DNA of 64,000 nt from Stenotrophomonas sp. MYb238 (GTDB lineage Bacteria > Pseudomonadota > Gammaproteobacteria > Xanthomonadales > Xanthomonadaceae). The notes beneath the pieces are model-generated. The model did no database searches and was not told the DNA's origin. It saw nothing but the letters and a program-made list of their open reading frames with translations. The position numbers and the translations under genes are program-made. Location: the NCBI RefSeq assembly GCF_009496535.1, contig NZ_WIDL01000009.1:58431-122430 (forward strand), written 5' to 3'. Shown in pieces: positions 1-8,352 of this stretch. Within the stretch, counting starts at the first letter, position 1. The number at the start of each line of letters is the position of its first letter.

Positions 1-96
1 AAGGCGCTGCAGCGCATCCCCGTGAAGCTGGTCGAGCACGGGCAACTGGGCGTCATCGGCGCGGCCAGTTGGTATCTGCAGCACCGCACCACCTGA
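1..96 (+). CDS. glk: Glucokinase family protein, C-terminal end (partial)
   Basis: Only the last 31 codons are inside the window; the gene begins before base 1 and stops with TGA at 94-96. The tail reads RIPVKLVEHGQLGVIGAA, which lines up with the C-terminus of bacterial glucokinases (E. coli Glk has IPVYLIVHDNPGLLGSGA). Members of this family phosphorylate glucose or related sugars in the cytoplasm. A sugar kinase next to TonB-dependent receptors and beta-hexosaminidases fits phosphorylation of imported glucose or GlcNAc, but the substrate cannot be read from 31 residues. About 110 bases separate it from the receptor gene downstream; that gap holds the palindrome CGGGCATGCCCG at 131-142. Confidence 0.6.
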   Translation, partial: KALQRIPVKLVEHGQLGVIGAASWYLQHRTT

Positions 97-205
97 TCAC
101 GCTCCCACCCACGCAAGGAACCCCGCCGCACGGGCATGCCCGGCGGCCACCACCAGCAACCGCGGTTCACAACCCGCAATCCCGCCAATGATGAGGAGAG
201 ACATC

Positions 206-3082
206 ATGAGGTACCGCAAGTCCGTACTGTCCGCCGCCATCGTCACCTGCCTGAGCTTCTCCGCGCACGCGCAGGACACCGGCAAGGACGCGACCGACCT
301 CGACCGCGTCGTGGTCACCGGCATCCGCGCCAGCCTGCAGCAGTCGCTGGAAACCAAGCGCAACGCCGACGCCATCGTCGACGTCATCACCGCCGAGGAC
401 GTGGGCAAGTTCCCGGCCACCAACGTGGCCGAGGCCATCACCATCATCCCGGGCGTGACCATCGACAAGGCCTTCGGCCAGGGCGAGAAGGTCAGCATCC
501 TGGGCACCGATCCGGCGCTGAACCGCACCGTGCTCAATGGCCAGACCGTGGCCTCGGCCGACTGGTTCATCACCGACCAGCCGGGCCGCACGTTCAATTA
601 CTCGCTGCTCGCCCCGCAACTGGTCAGCAAGGTCGAAGTCTACAAGTCGCCGGAAGCGTGGCTGGACGAAGGTTCGGTCGGCGGCACCGTCAACATTTCC
701 ACCCGCAAGCCGCTGGACCTGGCCGGCACCACCGTCTCCGGTTCGGTGGGCTACCTCTACAACGACCGCATCGAGAGCGGCGATCCCTCGGTTTCGGCCA
801 TGTTCGGCTGGAAGAACGACGCCAATACCTTCGGCGTGATCATCTCCGGCCAGCGCTCGGACGAAAGCATCCGCCGCGAAGGCATCGAGTCCTACGGCAC
901 GGTGACCGGCGACCACTACATCAACAGCCGCGACGGCGCGCCGAACTCGATCACCAGCACCAGCGACGACTGGTCCACCGGCGAAGCCGTCACCATGCCG
1001 CCGAGCTGCGTGGGCAGCTGCGCCACCACCCTGCTGGCCAACCCGAACGCGGTCACCCCGAATTCGATCAGCGCCCATTACTTCGAGCAGAAGCGCGAGC
1101 GCGACACCCTGTCGCTGGCCCTGCAGTTCAAGCCGCATGAAAAGCTGGACATCGAATTCAACGCACTGGACGTGAAGGCCGGCTACGACAACATCAGCCA
1201 CGCCATGTTCGCCTTCAACGGCAACACCTGGAACTCGCTGGGCAACCTGACCGACCTGACCGTCGACGGCGGCGTCATCACCAAGGCCAAGTTCCGCAAC
1301 GCGCTGACCGTGTACGACCTGATCAACCGCCAGGCCACGGTCGACACGGACTCCTACGACCTGAAGTTCAAGTGGACCGACGAACGCTGGTTCGCCTCGG
1401 CCCATGCCGGCTACTCCAAGGCCACCGGCGGCACCGGCCGCCAGGTGTTCGGCGAGTTCCTCAACAAGGCCAACTACAGCTACGACCTGACCGGCAAGGT
1501 GCCGAAGCTGTACTTCGACGGTTACCAGACCGACGCCATCCAGGACGTGGCCAGGCACTTCGCCCCCGCCAACCCGGGCAGCCCGTTCAACGACCCGAAC
1601 GCCTACAAGCTCGACCGCGGCGAACCCTGCACCCAGTTCTCCTGGGGCTGCGGCTGGCATGCCGACCCGGCGACCAAGGACAACTGGAAGTCGGGCTGGG
1701 GCGGCAACATCGTCACCAAGCCCACCCGCGACGAGGAGAAGTACGCGCAGGTGGACTTCGGCATCCAGCTGGAATCGCCGGTCTACCAGCTGCGCTTCGG
1801 CGCCAAGCGCCGCGAGCACGAGACCTCGCAGTCGATGGCGGGCGTGACGCTGGCCTCGATCAAGGGCTATGGCGACGTCAGCGCGGACAAGTTCGATCCC
1901 AAGTCGCTGCCGGACAACTACCTCTCCGGCTTCGGCGACGTCGGCGACCTCGACAGCCGCTTCATGATCGATGGCTGGAAGCTGGCCGACTACATCCTCA
2001 GCGGCGATTGGCTGGCGCCGTGGCAGACCATGCGTGCCCCGAGCACCTTCTTCGACCCCTCGTTCGTGGCCAACACCTGGAAGGTGACCGAGGACGTCAC
2101 CGCGGCCTATGTGCAGGCCGACTTCAGCGTGGACCGCCTGCGCGGCAACTTCGGCGTGCGCCTGGTGCGCACCGAGTCCGACAGCACCAGCTGGCAGTGC
2201 ATCGGCAAGCCCAGCTGCGTCGCCAACGAGGCCAACAACTGGGTGCACAGTTACCAGCTGGCCACCACCACGAAGAAGTACAACGACGTGCTGCCCAACG
2301 TGAACCTGGTCTACGACCTGAGCGACACGGTGGTGCTGCGCGGTTCGGCGGCCAAGGTGATCGCGCGCCCGAACTACGGCGACATGTCCACCTACCTGTG
2401 GCTGGGCGACCAGACCCGCACCGGCGGCGGCGGCAATCCGGACCTGGATCCGTACGAATCCACCAACCTGGACTTCTCGGCCGAGTGGTACTTCGCCGAG
2501 AACGCCATCCTGGCCGGCACGCTGTTCCACAAGAAGGTGGACAACTACATCCTGGTCAGCACCCAGAAGGAACAGCACTTCAACCAGGCCGACCAGCGCA
2601 TCACCGAGTTCGACGTCTCGCGTCCGAACAACGCCGGCAGCGCCACCATCAAGGGCTTCTCCGCGGCGTACCAGCAGACCTTCGGCGCCGGCCTGGGCCT
2701 GCTGGCCAACTGGACCTACGCCGAAGCCAAGGCCGACAGCGGCGACTTCCTGCCCTACAACTCCAAGAACCAGCTGAACTTCAGCCCGTTCTACGAGAGC
2801 GACCGCATCAGCGCCCGCGTGACCTACTCGTGGCGTTCGAAGTACTACACCAACGTCGACCGCGGCAATTACCTGGTCACCGACGACTACGACTCGCTGG
2901 ATGCCAGCTTCAACTTCAAGCTCACCGACAACCTGACCCTGGGCCTGGATGGCATGAACCTGCTGGACAGCGAGTACCGCTCCTACGCCGAGATCCCGGG
3001 CGTGGCCAACACCGAGAAACTGGTGCGCGGCCTGTACCGTACCGGCCGCCGCTACATGGCCACGCTGCGCTTCGCCTTCTAA
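206..3082 (+). CDS. TonB-dependent receptor (Xanthomonas/Caulobacter type), copy 1
   Basis: A 958-residue outer-membrane receptor for energy-dependent uptake. I start it at ATG 206 because GAGGAGAG lies about 8 bases upstream and the protein then opens with a clean signal peptide (MRYRKSVLSAAIVTCLSFSAHA-QD); an in-frame ATG at 188 has no comparable site. A TonB-box-like DLDRVVVTG follows the signal peptide, then the plug domain (about residues 40-160, with NVAEAITIIPGV and GSVGGTVNISTRKPLD) and a long beta-barrel ending in an aromatic residue (RYMATLRFAF), as outer-membrane barrels do. It looks like the TIGR01782 TonB-Xanth-Caul family, whose members often import oligosaccharides. A glucokinase upstream and GH20 enzymes downstream suggest GlcNAc-containing substrates (inference). 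A paralogue follows at 3739. Confidence 0.9.
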   Translation: MRYRKSVLSAAIVTCLSFSAHAQDTGKDATDLDRVVVTGIRASLQQSLETKRNADAIVDVITAEDVGKFPATNVAEAITIIPGVTIDKAFGQGEKVSILGTDPALNRTVLNGQTVASADWFITDQPGRTFNYSLLAPQLVSKVEVYKSPEAWLDEGSVGGTVNISTRKPLDLAGTTVSGSVGYLYNDRIESGDPSVSAMFGWKNDANTFGVIISGQRSDESIRREGIESYGTVTGDHYINSRDGAPNSITSTSDDWSTGEAVTMPPSCVGSCATTLLANPNAVTPNSISAHYFEQKRERDTLSLALQFKPHEKLDIEFNALDVKAGYDNISHAMFAFNGNTWNSLGNLTDLTVDGGVITKAKFRNALTVYDLINRQATVDTDSYDLKFKWTDERWFASAHAGYSKATGGTGRQVFGEFLNKANYSYDLTGKVPKLYFDGYQTDAIQDVARHFAPANPGSPFNDPNAYKLDRGEPCTQFSWGCGWHADPATKDNWKSGWGGNIVTKPTRDEEKYAQVDFGIQLESPVYQLRFGAKRREHETSQSMAGVTLASIKGYGDVSADKFDPKSLPDNYLSGFGDVGDLDSRFMIDGWKLADYILSGDWLAPWQTMRAPSTFFDPSFVANTWKVTEDVTAAYVQADFSVDRLRGNFGVRLVRTESDSTSWQCIGKPSCVANEANNWVHSYQLATTTKKYNDVLPNVNLVYDLSDTVVLRGSAAKVIARPNYGDMSTYLWLGDQTRTGGGGNPDLDPYESTNLDFSAEWYFAENAILAGTLFHKKVDNYILVSTQKEQHFNQADQRITEFDVSRPNNAGSATIKGFSAAYQQTFGAGLGLLANWTYAEAKADSGDFLPYNSKNQLNFSPFYESDRISARVTYSWRSKYYTNVDRGNYLVTDDYDSLDASFNFKLTDNLTLGLDGMNLLDSEYRSYAEIPGVANTEKLVRGLYRTGRRYMATLRFAF

Positions 3083-3120
3083 GCGCCACCGCTTCGTTCC
3101 ACCGTTTTTTCTCCTCCAAC

Positions 3121-3148
3121 GGGCCTGGGCATTCCAGGCCCTTTTTTT
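3121..3148 (+). terminator. Rho-independent terminator after TonB receptor 1
   Basis: Stem GGGCCTGG / CCAGGCCC with a five-base loop (GCATT) followed directly by seven T residues, 38 bases past the receptor stop codon. It separates the two receptor genes into different transcripts. Confidence 0.9.
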
Positions 3149-3738
3149 GTCCGGCGCGCAGGTCGCGCCAGCGCCAAATCGCAACACGTTGCCGGGTCCC
3201 GGCACGCGTCTCCGTGCCCGAGTGCGACGCACATCGGGGCGCCAGGACACGGCCGCCAGGCGGTGCCGATGGTCGGGGTGCGCTATTGCCCGCGCGCCTC
3301 TTTCCAGCGCCGGCTACAGAAGCCCACCGTATGCCATACCGGCATTGAACATAATTTTTAAAGATCTAATTACTTTTAGTTGGAAAATTTTCAAAGGATA
3401 CGAAAAACAATCCATTTTCGTGAGAATTATCCTTTTTAATCAATGATTGAATGATGAAAACGATGGTCTCTATACCGCGTTTTTTCATGAAAAATATTTT
3501 TGCATTTCATTGACTAGATGTTGTGTTGAACACAAACTTCGCTGCCGTCGAACCACACACGCCACCCGCAAACGAGGCCAGCCGTGGAAGCGCAACACCC
3601 CTTCCTCCTGTCCCTGCCCGCATCGGGCGGGATGCCCCCGCGGGCGGGCGCACCCGCTTCATCCGAGCTCCCGACCGGAGTACGGAAAGCCACCGGCCGG
3701 CCATGCGCCGGCCATTCCCAAGCGAAGGAGAGAGACCT
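3149..3738 (+). promoter_or_regulatory. Long AT-rich promoter and leader region of TonB receptor 2
   Basis: There is no gene in these 590 bases. The stretch from about 3338 to 3540 is strikingly AT-rich in a GC-rich neighbourhood. It contains the hairpin-forming CGAAAA / TTTTCG pair near 3400-3422, a TTGACT hexamer at 3510-3515 that could be a -35 element, and the perfect inverted repeat TTGTGTT-g-AACACAA at 3521-3535, a good operator candidate for a LacI- or GntR-type sugar regulator. The GC-rich rest (about 3541-3720) would be a long 5' untranslated leader. The TSS and the regulator's identity are inference. Confidence 0.5.
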
Positions 3739-6552
3739 TTGAACCACCGCAAGTCGCCACTCACCGCAGCCATCGTCAGCTGTCTCGTGCTTGGCTTCAG
3801 CGCCAACGCGCAGGAAGCCAAGCAGGACGCCACCGAACTTGACCGCGTGGTCGTCACCGGCATCCGCGCCAGCCTGCAGCAATCGCTGGAAACCAAGCGC
3901 AACGCCGATGCCATCGTCGATGTCATCACCGCAGAGGACGTGGGCAAGTTCCCGGCCACCAACGTGGCCGAAGCGATGACCATCATCCCGGGCGTCACCA
4001 TCGACCGCGCCTACGGCCAGGGCGAGAAGGTCTCGATCCTCGGTACCGACCCCGCGTTGAACCGCACCCTGCTCAACGGCCAGTCCATCGCCTCCGGCGA
4101 CTGGAACATGTCCGACTTCCCGACGCGCACCTTCAACTACTCGCTGCTGGCGCCCGAACTGGTCGGCAAGGTGGAAGTGTTCAAGTCGCCGGAAGCGCGC
4201 ATCGATGAAGGCTCGATCGGCGGCACGGTGATCGTCTCCACCCGCAAGCCGCTGGACATGCCCGAGAAGACGAGCCTGTCCGGCCGCGTGAGCTATGGCC
4301 GCAACGACCGCGTGGAAAAGACCGATCCCAATGCCTCGGCCGCCTTCGCCTGGAAGAACGATGCCGGCAGTTTCGGCGTGATCGTCTCGGCACAGGCTTC
4401 CAATGAAAGCATCCGCCGCGACGGCATCGAGTCCTACGGCATCGTGCGCGCCAAGGACTACATCGCCGGCGTGGGCGGTGCGCCCGGCTCGGTGACCAAC
4501 CTCCCGCCGGACTGGTCCAAGTCGCCCGTCAACGGCGTGCAGCCGACACTCCCGGCCACCTGCACCGGCACCTGCGCCGACACGCTGTACGCCAATCCGA
4601 ACGCGGTCGGCCCCAACTCCACCAGCGCGCACTTCTTCGAGCAGAAACGCGAGCGCAAGACCTACTCGCTGGCGCTGCAGTTCAAGCCGGTCGAACAGAT
4701 GAATGTCGAGTTGAACGCGCTGAAGATCGACGCCGATTTCGACCACATGGCGCAGTCGATGTTCACCCATCAGGGCAACACCTGGAACAGCCTCAAGACG
4801 CTGAGCGACATCACCGTCAAGGACGGCCTGATCACCAGCGCCAGCCACAAGAATGGCCTGGTGGTCTTCGACATGCAGAACCGCCGCGCCAAGGTCGAGT
4901 CGTCGACCTACGACGTCAAGCTCGACTGGAACGACGAGCGCTGGTTCGCCTCCACCCATATCGGCCACACCAAGGCCGATGGCGGCCCGCAGCAGGTGTT
5001 CGGCGAATTCCTGGCTCGCACCGACTACACCTGGTCCATCGCGGACGCCCCGGGCAAGCCGGGCAGCGTGAAGTTCACCGGCAGCAACCCCTTCCTCCAT
5101 CCGGACCAGTTCCAGATGGATGGCGGCTGGGCCGGCGCCTCGGGCAGTCCGGACATGCCGGACTGGAATACCGGTTGGGGCGGCAATCTGGTCGACAAGC
5201 CGACCGTCGACAAGGAAACCTACGGCCAGGTCGATTTCGGCATCAAGCTCGACTCGCCGGTGTACCTGCTCCGCTTCGGCTACAAGCAGCGCAAGCATGA
5301 GACCAGACAGGTCCAGCAGGGCATCGGCCTGGCGGCCGTGGGCGGTTACGGCGACGCCAAGGCTTCGGACTTCGATCCGCGCGAACTGCCCGGCAATTAC
5401 CTGGGAGGTTTCAGCGACTACGGCGACCTGGGCAAGCGCTTCACCATCGACGGCTGGAAGCTGGCCGACTACATCAGCAGCGGCAAGTGGCTGGCGCCGT
5501 GGCAGACCATGCCCGTCGTCTCGCCGTTCAGTGCGGAGGAGTTCGCGCGCAACAACTGGTCGATCAACGAGGACATCGGCGCCGCCTACGTGCAGGCCGA
5601 CTTCAGCTTCGACAAGCTGCGCGGCAACATCGGCGTGCGTTATGTGCGGACCGACCTGGAATCGGGCAGCTACGCGTGCAACACCGGCCTGGCCGGCTGC
5701 ACCCAGAGCACCTGGAGTGCGGAGAAGCTTGCAGCTTCCTATGACCCGGTGGTGAACAAGAACAAGTACAACAACGTTCTTCCGAACCTGAACCTTGCCT
5801 ACGACGCCACCGATTCGCTGATCCTGCGCGCTTCCGCCGCCAAGACCATCGCCCGGCCGAACTACACGGACATCTCGTCCTACCTGTGGCTCTCCGACAC
5901 CGCGCTGACCGGCGGCGGCGGCAACCCGAACCTCAAGCCGTACCAGTCCACCAATCTGGACTTCTCCGCCGAGTGGTATTTCTCGGAGAACGCCATCGTC
6001 GCCGGCTCGATCTTCTACCGCGATGTGTCCGACTACATCCTCACCGAGTCCACGCCCGAGACGCACTGGAACCAGAACCAGAACAAGGACGACACCTACC
6101 TGGTGGACCGTCCGCGCAATGCCGGCGATGCCAAGATCAAGGGCTACTCGCTGGTATGGCAGCAAAACTTCGGCCTGGGTTTCGGCATCGTGGCCAACTA
6201 CACCTACTCCGACGGCGAAGCTACCGGCGGCCGCCCGTTGCCGTTCAACTCGAAGAACCAGTTCAACATCAGCCCGTTCTTCGAGAACGACACCTGGACC
6301 GCACGCGTCACCTATGGCTGGCGCGACAAGTACTTCACCAACGTCAGCGCCGGCCGTGAACTGTGGACGATGGACTACGCCTCGCTGGATGCGTCCATCG
6401 CCTTCAGGATCAATGAAAACCTGTCCATCGGCCTGGAAGGCATGAACCTGCTGGACGAGCAGTACCACTCCTACTCGGGCGTGGAACAGCTCACCCGCGG
6501 CGCTTACCTGAGCGGCCGCCGCTACATGGCATCGCTGCGCTTCGCGTTCTGA
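3739..6552 (+). CDS. TonB-dependent receptor (Xanthomonas/Caulobacter type), copy 2
   Basis: A 937-residue paralogue of the receptor at 206. The open frame extends back to 3523, but I start at TTG 3739: AAGGAGAGAG lies just upstream and the product then begins with a signal peptide (NHRKSPLTAAIVSCLVLGFSANA-QE) aligned to copy 1. A TonB-box-like ELDRVVVTG, a plug domain and a beta-barrel ending RYMASLRFAF follow. The N-terminal 130 or so residues are almost identical to copy 1, while external-loop regions differ (for example around residues 250-290 and 470-500), as expected for duplicated receptors with different ligands. It has its own AT-rich promoter region. Uptake of GlcNAc- or MurNAc-containing oligosaccharides is inferred from neighbours only. 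Confidence 0.9.
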   Translation: MNHRKSPLTAAIVSCLVLGFSANAQEAKQDATELDRVVVTGIRASLQQSLETKRNADAIVDVITAEDVGKFPATNVAEAMTIIPGVTIDRAYGQGEKVSILGTDPALNRTLLNGQSIASGDWNMSDFPTRTFNYSLLAPELVGKVEVFKSPEARIDEGSIGGTVIVSTRKPLDMPEKTSLSGRVSYGRNDRVEKTDPNASAAFAWKNDAGSFGVIVSAQASNESIRRDGIESYGIVRAKDYIAGVGGAPGSVTNLPPDWSKSPVNGVQPTLPATCTGTCADTLYANPNAVGPNSTSAHFFEQKRERKTYSLALQFKPVEQMNVELNALKIDADFDHMAQSMFTHQGNTWNSLKTLSDITVKDGLITSASHKNGLVVFDMQNRRAKVESSTYDVKLDWNDERWFASTHIGHTKADGGPQQVFGEFLARTDYTWSIADAPGKPGSVKFTGSNPFLHPDQFQMDGGWAGASGSPDMPDWNTGWGGNLVDKPTVDKETYGQVDFGIKLDSPVYLLRFGYKQRKHETRQVQQGIGLAAVGGYGDAKASDFDPRELPGNYLGGFSDYGDLGKRFTIDGWKLADYISSGKWLAPWQTMPVVSPFSAEEFARNNWSINEDIGAAYVQADFSFDKLRGNIGVRYVRTDLESGSYACNTGLAGCTQSTWSAEKLAASYDPVVNKNKYNNVLPNLNLAYDATDSLILRASAAKTIARPNYTDISSYLWLSDTALTGGGGNPNLKPYQSTNLDFSAEWYFSENAIVAGSIFYRDVSDYILTESTPETHWNQNQNKDDTYLVDRPRNAGDAKIKGYSLVWQQNFGLGFGIVANYTYSDGEATGGRPLPFNSKNQFNISPFFENDTWTARVTYGWRDKYFTNVSAGRELWTMDYASLDASIAFRINENLSIGLEGMNLLDEQYHSYSGVEQLTRGAYLSGRRYMASLRFAF

Positions 6553-6554
6553 TG

Positions 6555-6614
6555 CCGCAGGCAATACCGTAGTACCCCGGTGGACCGGCATGGCCGGTCC
6601 ACCGTTGCCTGCGG
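6555..6614. terminator. Nested inverted repeats after TonB receptor 2
   Basis: Inner stem GGTGGACCGGC / GCCGGTCCACC (6579-6589 and 6593-6603, three-base loop) sits inside outer arms CCGCAGGCAA / TTGCCTGCGG (6555-6564 and 6605-6614). The whole can fold into one long hairpin two bases after the receptor stop codon. There is no clear T tract, so termination is likely but the element could also protect the 3' end. Confidence 0.7.
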
Positions 6615-6716
6615 GGCTTTCCCGCAGGCGTCAGGCAAGGCGCATGGAATGCGATGCGGTTTGCCTGGCGCCTGCCGCACCCTGGCGTCCGCGCCGGACA
6701 GAGGACCACGACCACC

Positions 6717-8279
6717 ATGACAACGCGCGCTCCAGTTCGAGACCGGCACGCCCGCGGCCCGCAGGCAGGATGGCGATGCTGGCTGCTCGCCTGCGCGCTC
6801 GCGGGTTCCGCCGCGGCCGCCGCGCAGGACACCGCCGGCCTGGCCGGCTACTGGTCCGGCCACACCGGCAGCGGACGCGAGCGCATCGCCGTCGGCCTGG
6901 ACCTGCAGCCCGATGGCGAAGGCGGCCTGTCGGTCAGGCTCGACCTGCCCATCGCGCACATGCAGTCCATGGCGATGGGCAGCGCGCGGGTCGAGGACGG
7001 CGTCCTGCGCCTGCCCGGCCTGCACCTGGCGCTGGAACGCAAGGCAGGGCGCCTGACCGGCACCCTGCTGGACCCGGCCGGTCGCGCCGACCTGCGGCAC
7101 GCCGGGCCGCGCCCATCGGCCATGCCCTCGACCTTGACCAACGACGTGCCCGTACTGCCGGGGCCGCGCTGGTCGGTACGCCTGTCGGGCCAGGTGTTCG
7201 CCTCGCCGGTCGTGGACGGCGGCATCGCCTATGTCGGCACCACCGGCGGCACTTTCGAGGCGGTGGACGTACGCGATGGCCATCGCCTCTGGAGCGCGGC
7301 GCTGGGCTTTCCCGTGTTCGCCAGCGCCGCCGTCGAGGGCGACGCGGTCTACGTGGCCAGCGACGGTTTCCTGCATCGCCTGGACAGGGCCGACGGCCAC
7401 GAAGTCTGGCGCTACCCGCTGGCACCGGCGCCAGCGGCGCGCGTGCTGCCGCATCCGGACAGCGCGCACTGGGACTGGCAGGCGCCGCAACCGCTGCGGG
7501 TGGGCGACGCCCTCTACGTCGGCAGCGCCGATGGCAGCCTGCATGCGGTCGACGCCGGAAGCGGCCGGCGGTTATGGCGCTTCGCCGCACCGGGCCGCAT
7601 CCGCCATGGCGCCGCGGCCGACGCCCGCCATATCTACGTGGTCAGCGAACCTGGCAGCGTGCATGCCCTGGACCCGCGCACCGGCGAGGAACGCTGGCGC
7701 CATGCCCTGTCCGGCCAGCCCGGCGCGGCGCCGGTGGTCCACCAGGGCCGCGTCTATGTCAGCGACCGCGGCGCCTTGCTGCACGCGCTCGACGCGCGCG
7801 ACGGCCACCGCCTGTGGCTGCTGCCGTTCTGGACCTCGTGGGTGGAATCGGCACCGATGATCGTGGACGACACGCTCTACATCGGCTCGTCCGACCTGAA
7901 GCGCATCAGCGCCATCGATGCGGGCAGCGGCAAGGTGCACTGGCGGAGCGAAGTGGCCGGCTGGAGCTGGGGAACGCCGCTGCCCGCCGGCCGCCACCTG
8001 TTCGTCGCCACCGCCGCCGGCGCGCCGTATTTCCAGCCGCTGCAGGCGGAACTGGCGATGCTCGACCGCGCCGACGGACAGGTCCTGGCGCGCCTGGCCT
8101 TGCCCGCCGGCGAGGGTTTCGTATGGGGCGTGGCCGGCGGCCTGGCACGCGATGGCGACACACTGGTCGCCGCGACCGTCGGCGGCACGTTGATGGGCTT
8201 TACCCTGCCCACCGACGCCACGACGCAAACGGATGCGGGCGTTCCTCCTTCCCACGCCCGCGATCCGTCCCTCCGCTGA
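6717..8279 (+). CDS. Secreted PQQ-like beta-propeller protein
   Basis: A 520-residue protein starting at ATG 6717 (GAGG about 12 bases upstream); an upstream in-frame ATG at 6654 would precede the signal peptide awkwardly. Residues 1-40 form a basic n-region, a hydrophobic stretch (WLLACALAGSAAAA) and an AAA-QD cleavage site, so it is probably periplasmic. From about residue 160 on there are repeated blades of the type YVGSADGSLHAVDAGSG-RRLW, the PQQ-binding-like WD40 repeat seen in BamB and PQQ dehydrogenases. The N-terminal 120 residues are a separate beta-rich domain. No dehydrogenase catalytic cluster is evident, so it is more likely a scaffold or ligand-binding propeller. It lies between a receptor and a beta-hexosaminidase in the same direction and probably serves the same saccharide system (inference). 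Confidence 0.8.
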   Translation: MTTRAPVRDRHARGPQAGWRCWLLACALAGSAAAAAQDTAGLAGYWSGHTGSGRERIAVGLDLQPDGEGGLSVRLDLPIAHMQSMAMGSARVEDGVLRLPGLHLALERKAGRLTGTLLDPAGRADLRHAGPRPSAMPSTLTNDVPVLPGPRWSVRLSGQVFASPVVDGGIAYVGTTGGTFEAVDVRDGHRLWSAALGFPVFASAAVEGDAVYVASDGFLHRLDRADGHEVWRYPLAPAPAARVLPHPDSAHWDWQAPQPLRVGDALYVGSADGSLHAVDAGSGRRLWRFAAPGRIRHGAAADARHIYVVSEPGSVHALDPRTGEERWRHALSGQPGAAPVVHQGRVYVSDRGALLHALDARDGHRLWLLPFWTSWVESAPMIVDDTLYIGSSDLKRISAIDAGSGKVHWRSEVAGWSWGTPLPAGRHLFVATAAGAPYFQPLQAELAMLDRADGQVLARLALPAGEGFVWGVAGGLARDGDTLVAATVGGTLMGFTLPTDATTQTDAGVPPSHARDPSLR

Positions 8280-8352
8280 GAGGCGCTTCCACGCCGTACC
8301 GCAGCGATCACCTGGCCGCGCCCGCGTCCAGGCTTCACCGAAAGGAACCACG

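Noticed and set aside
167-3250. Long antisense open frames opposite the TonB receptors (also 3514-6591 and many others)
   Set aside because: They mirror the codon pattern of the real genes, have His/Arg/Val-rich low-complexity translations and no motifs or ribosome sites; they are GC-bias shadows.
3523-3738. N-terminal extension of TonB receptor 2 from ATG 3523
   Set aside because: It lies in untranslated leader, would place 72 residues before the signal peptide and lacks a ribosome site; TTG 3739 has one.
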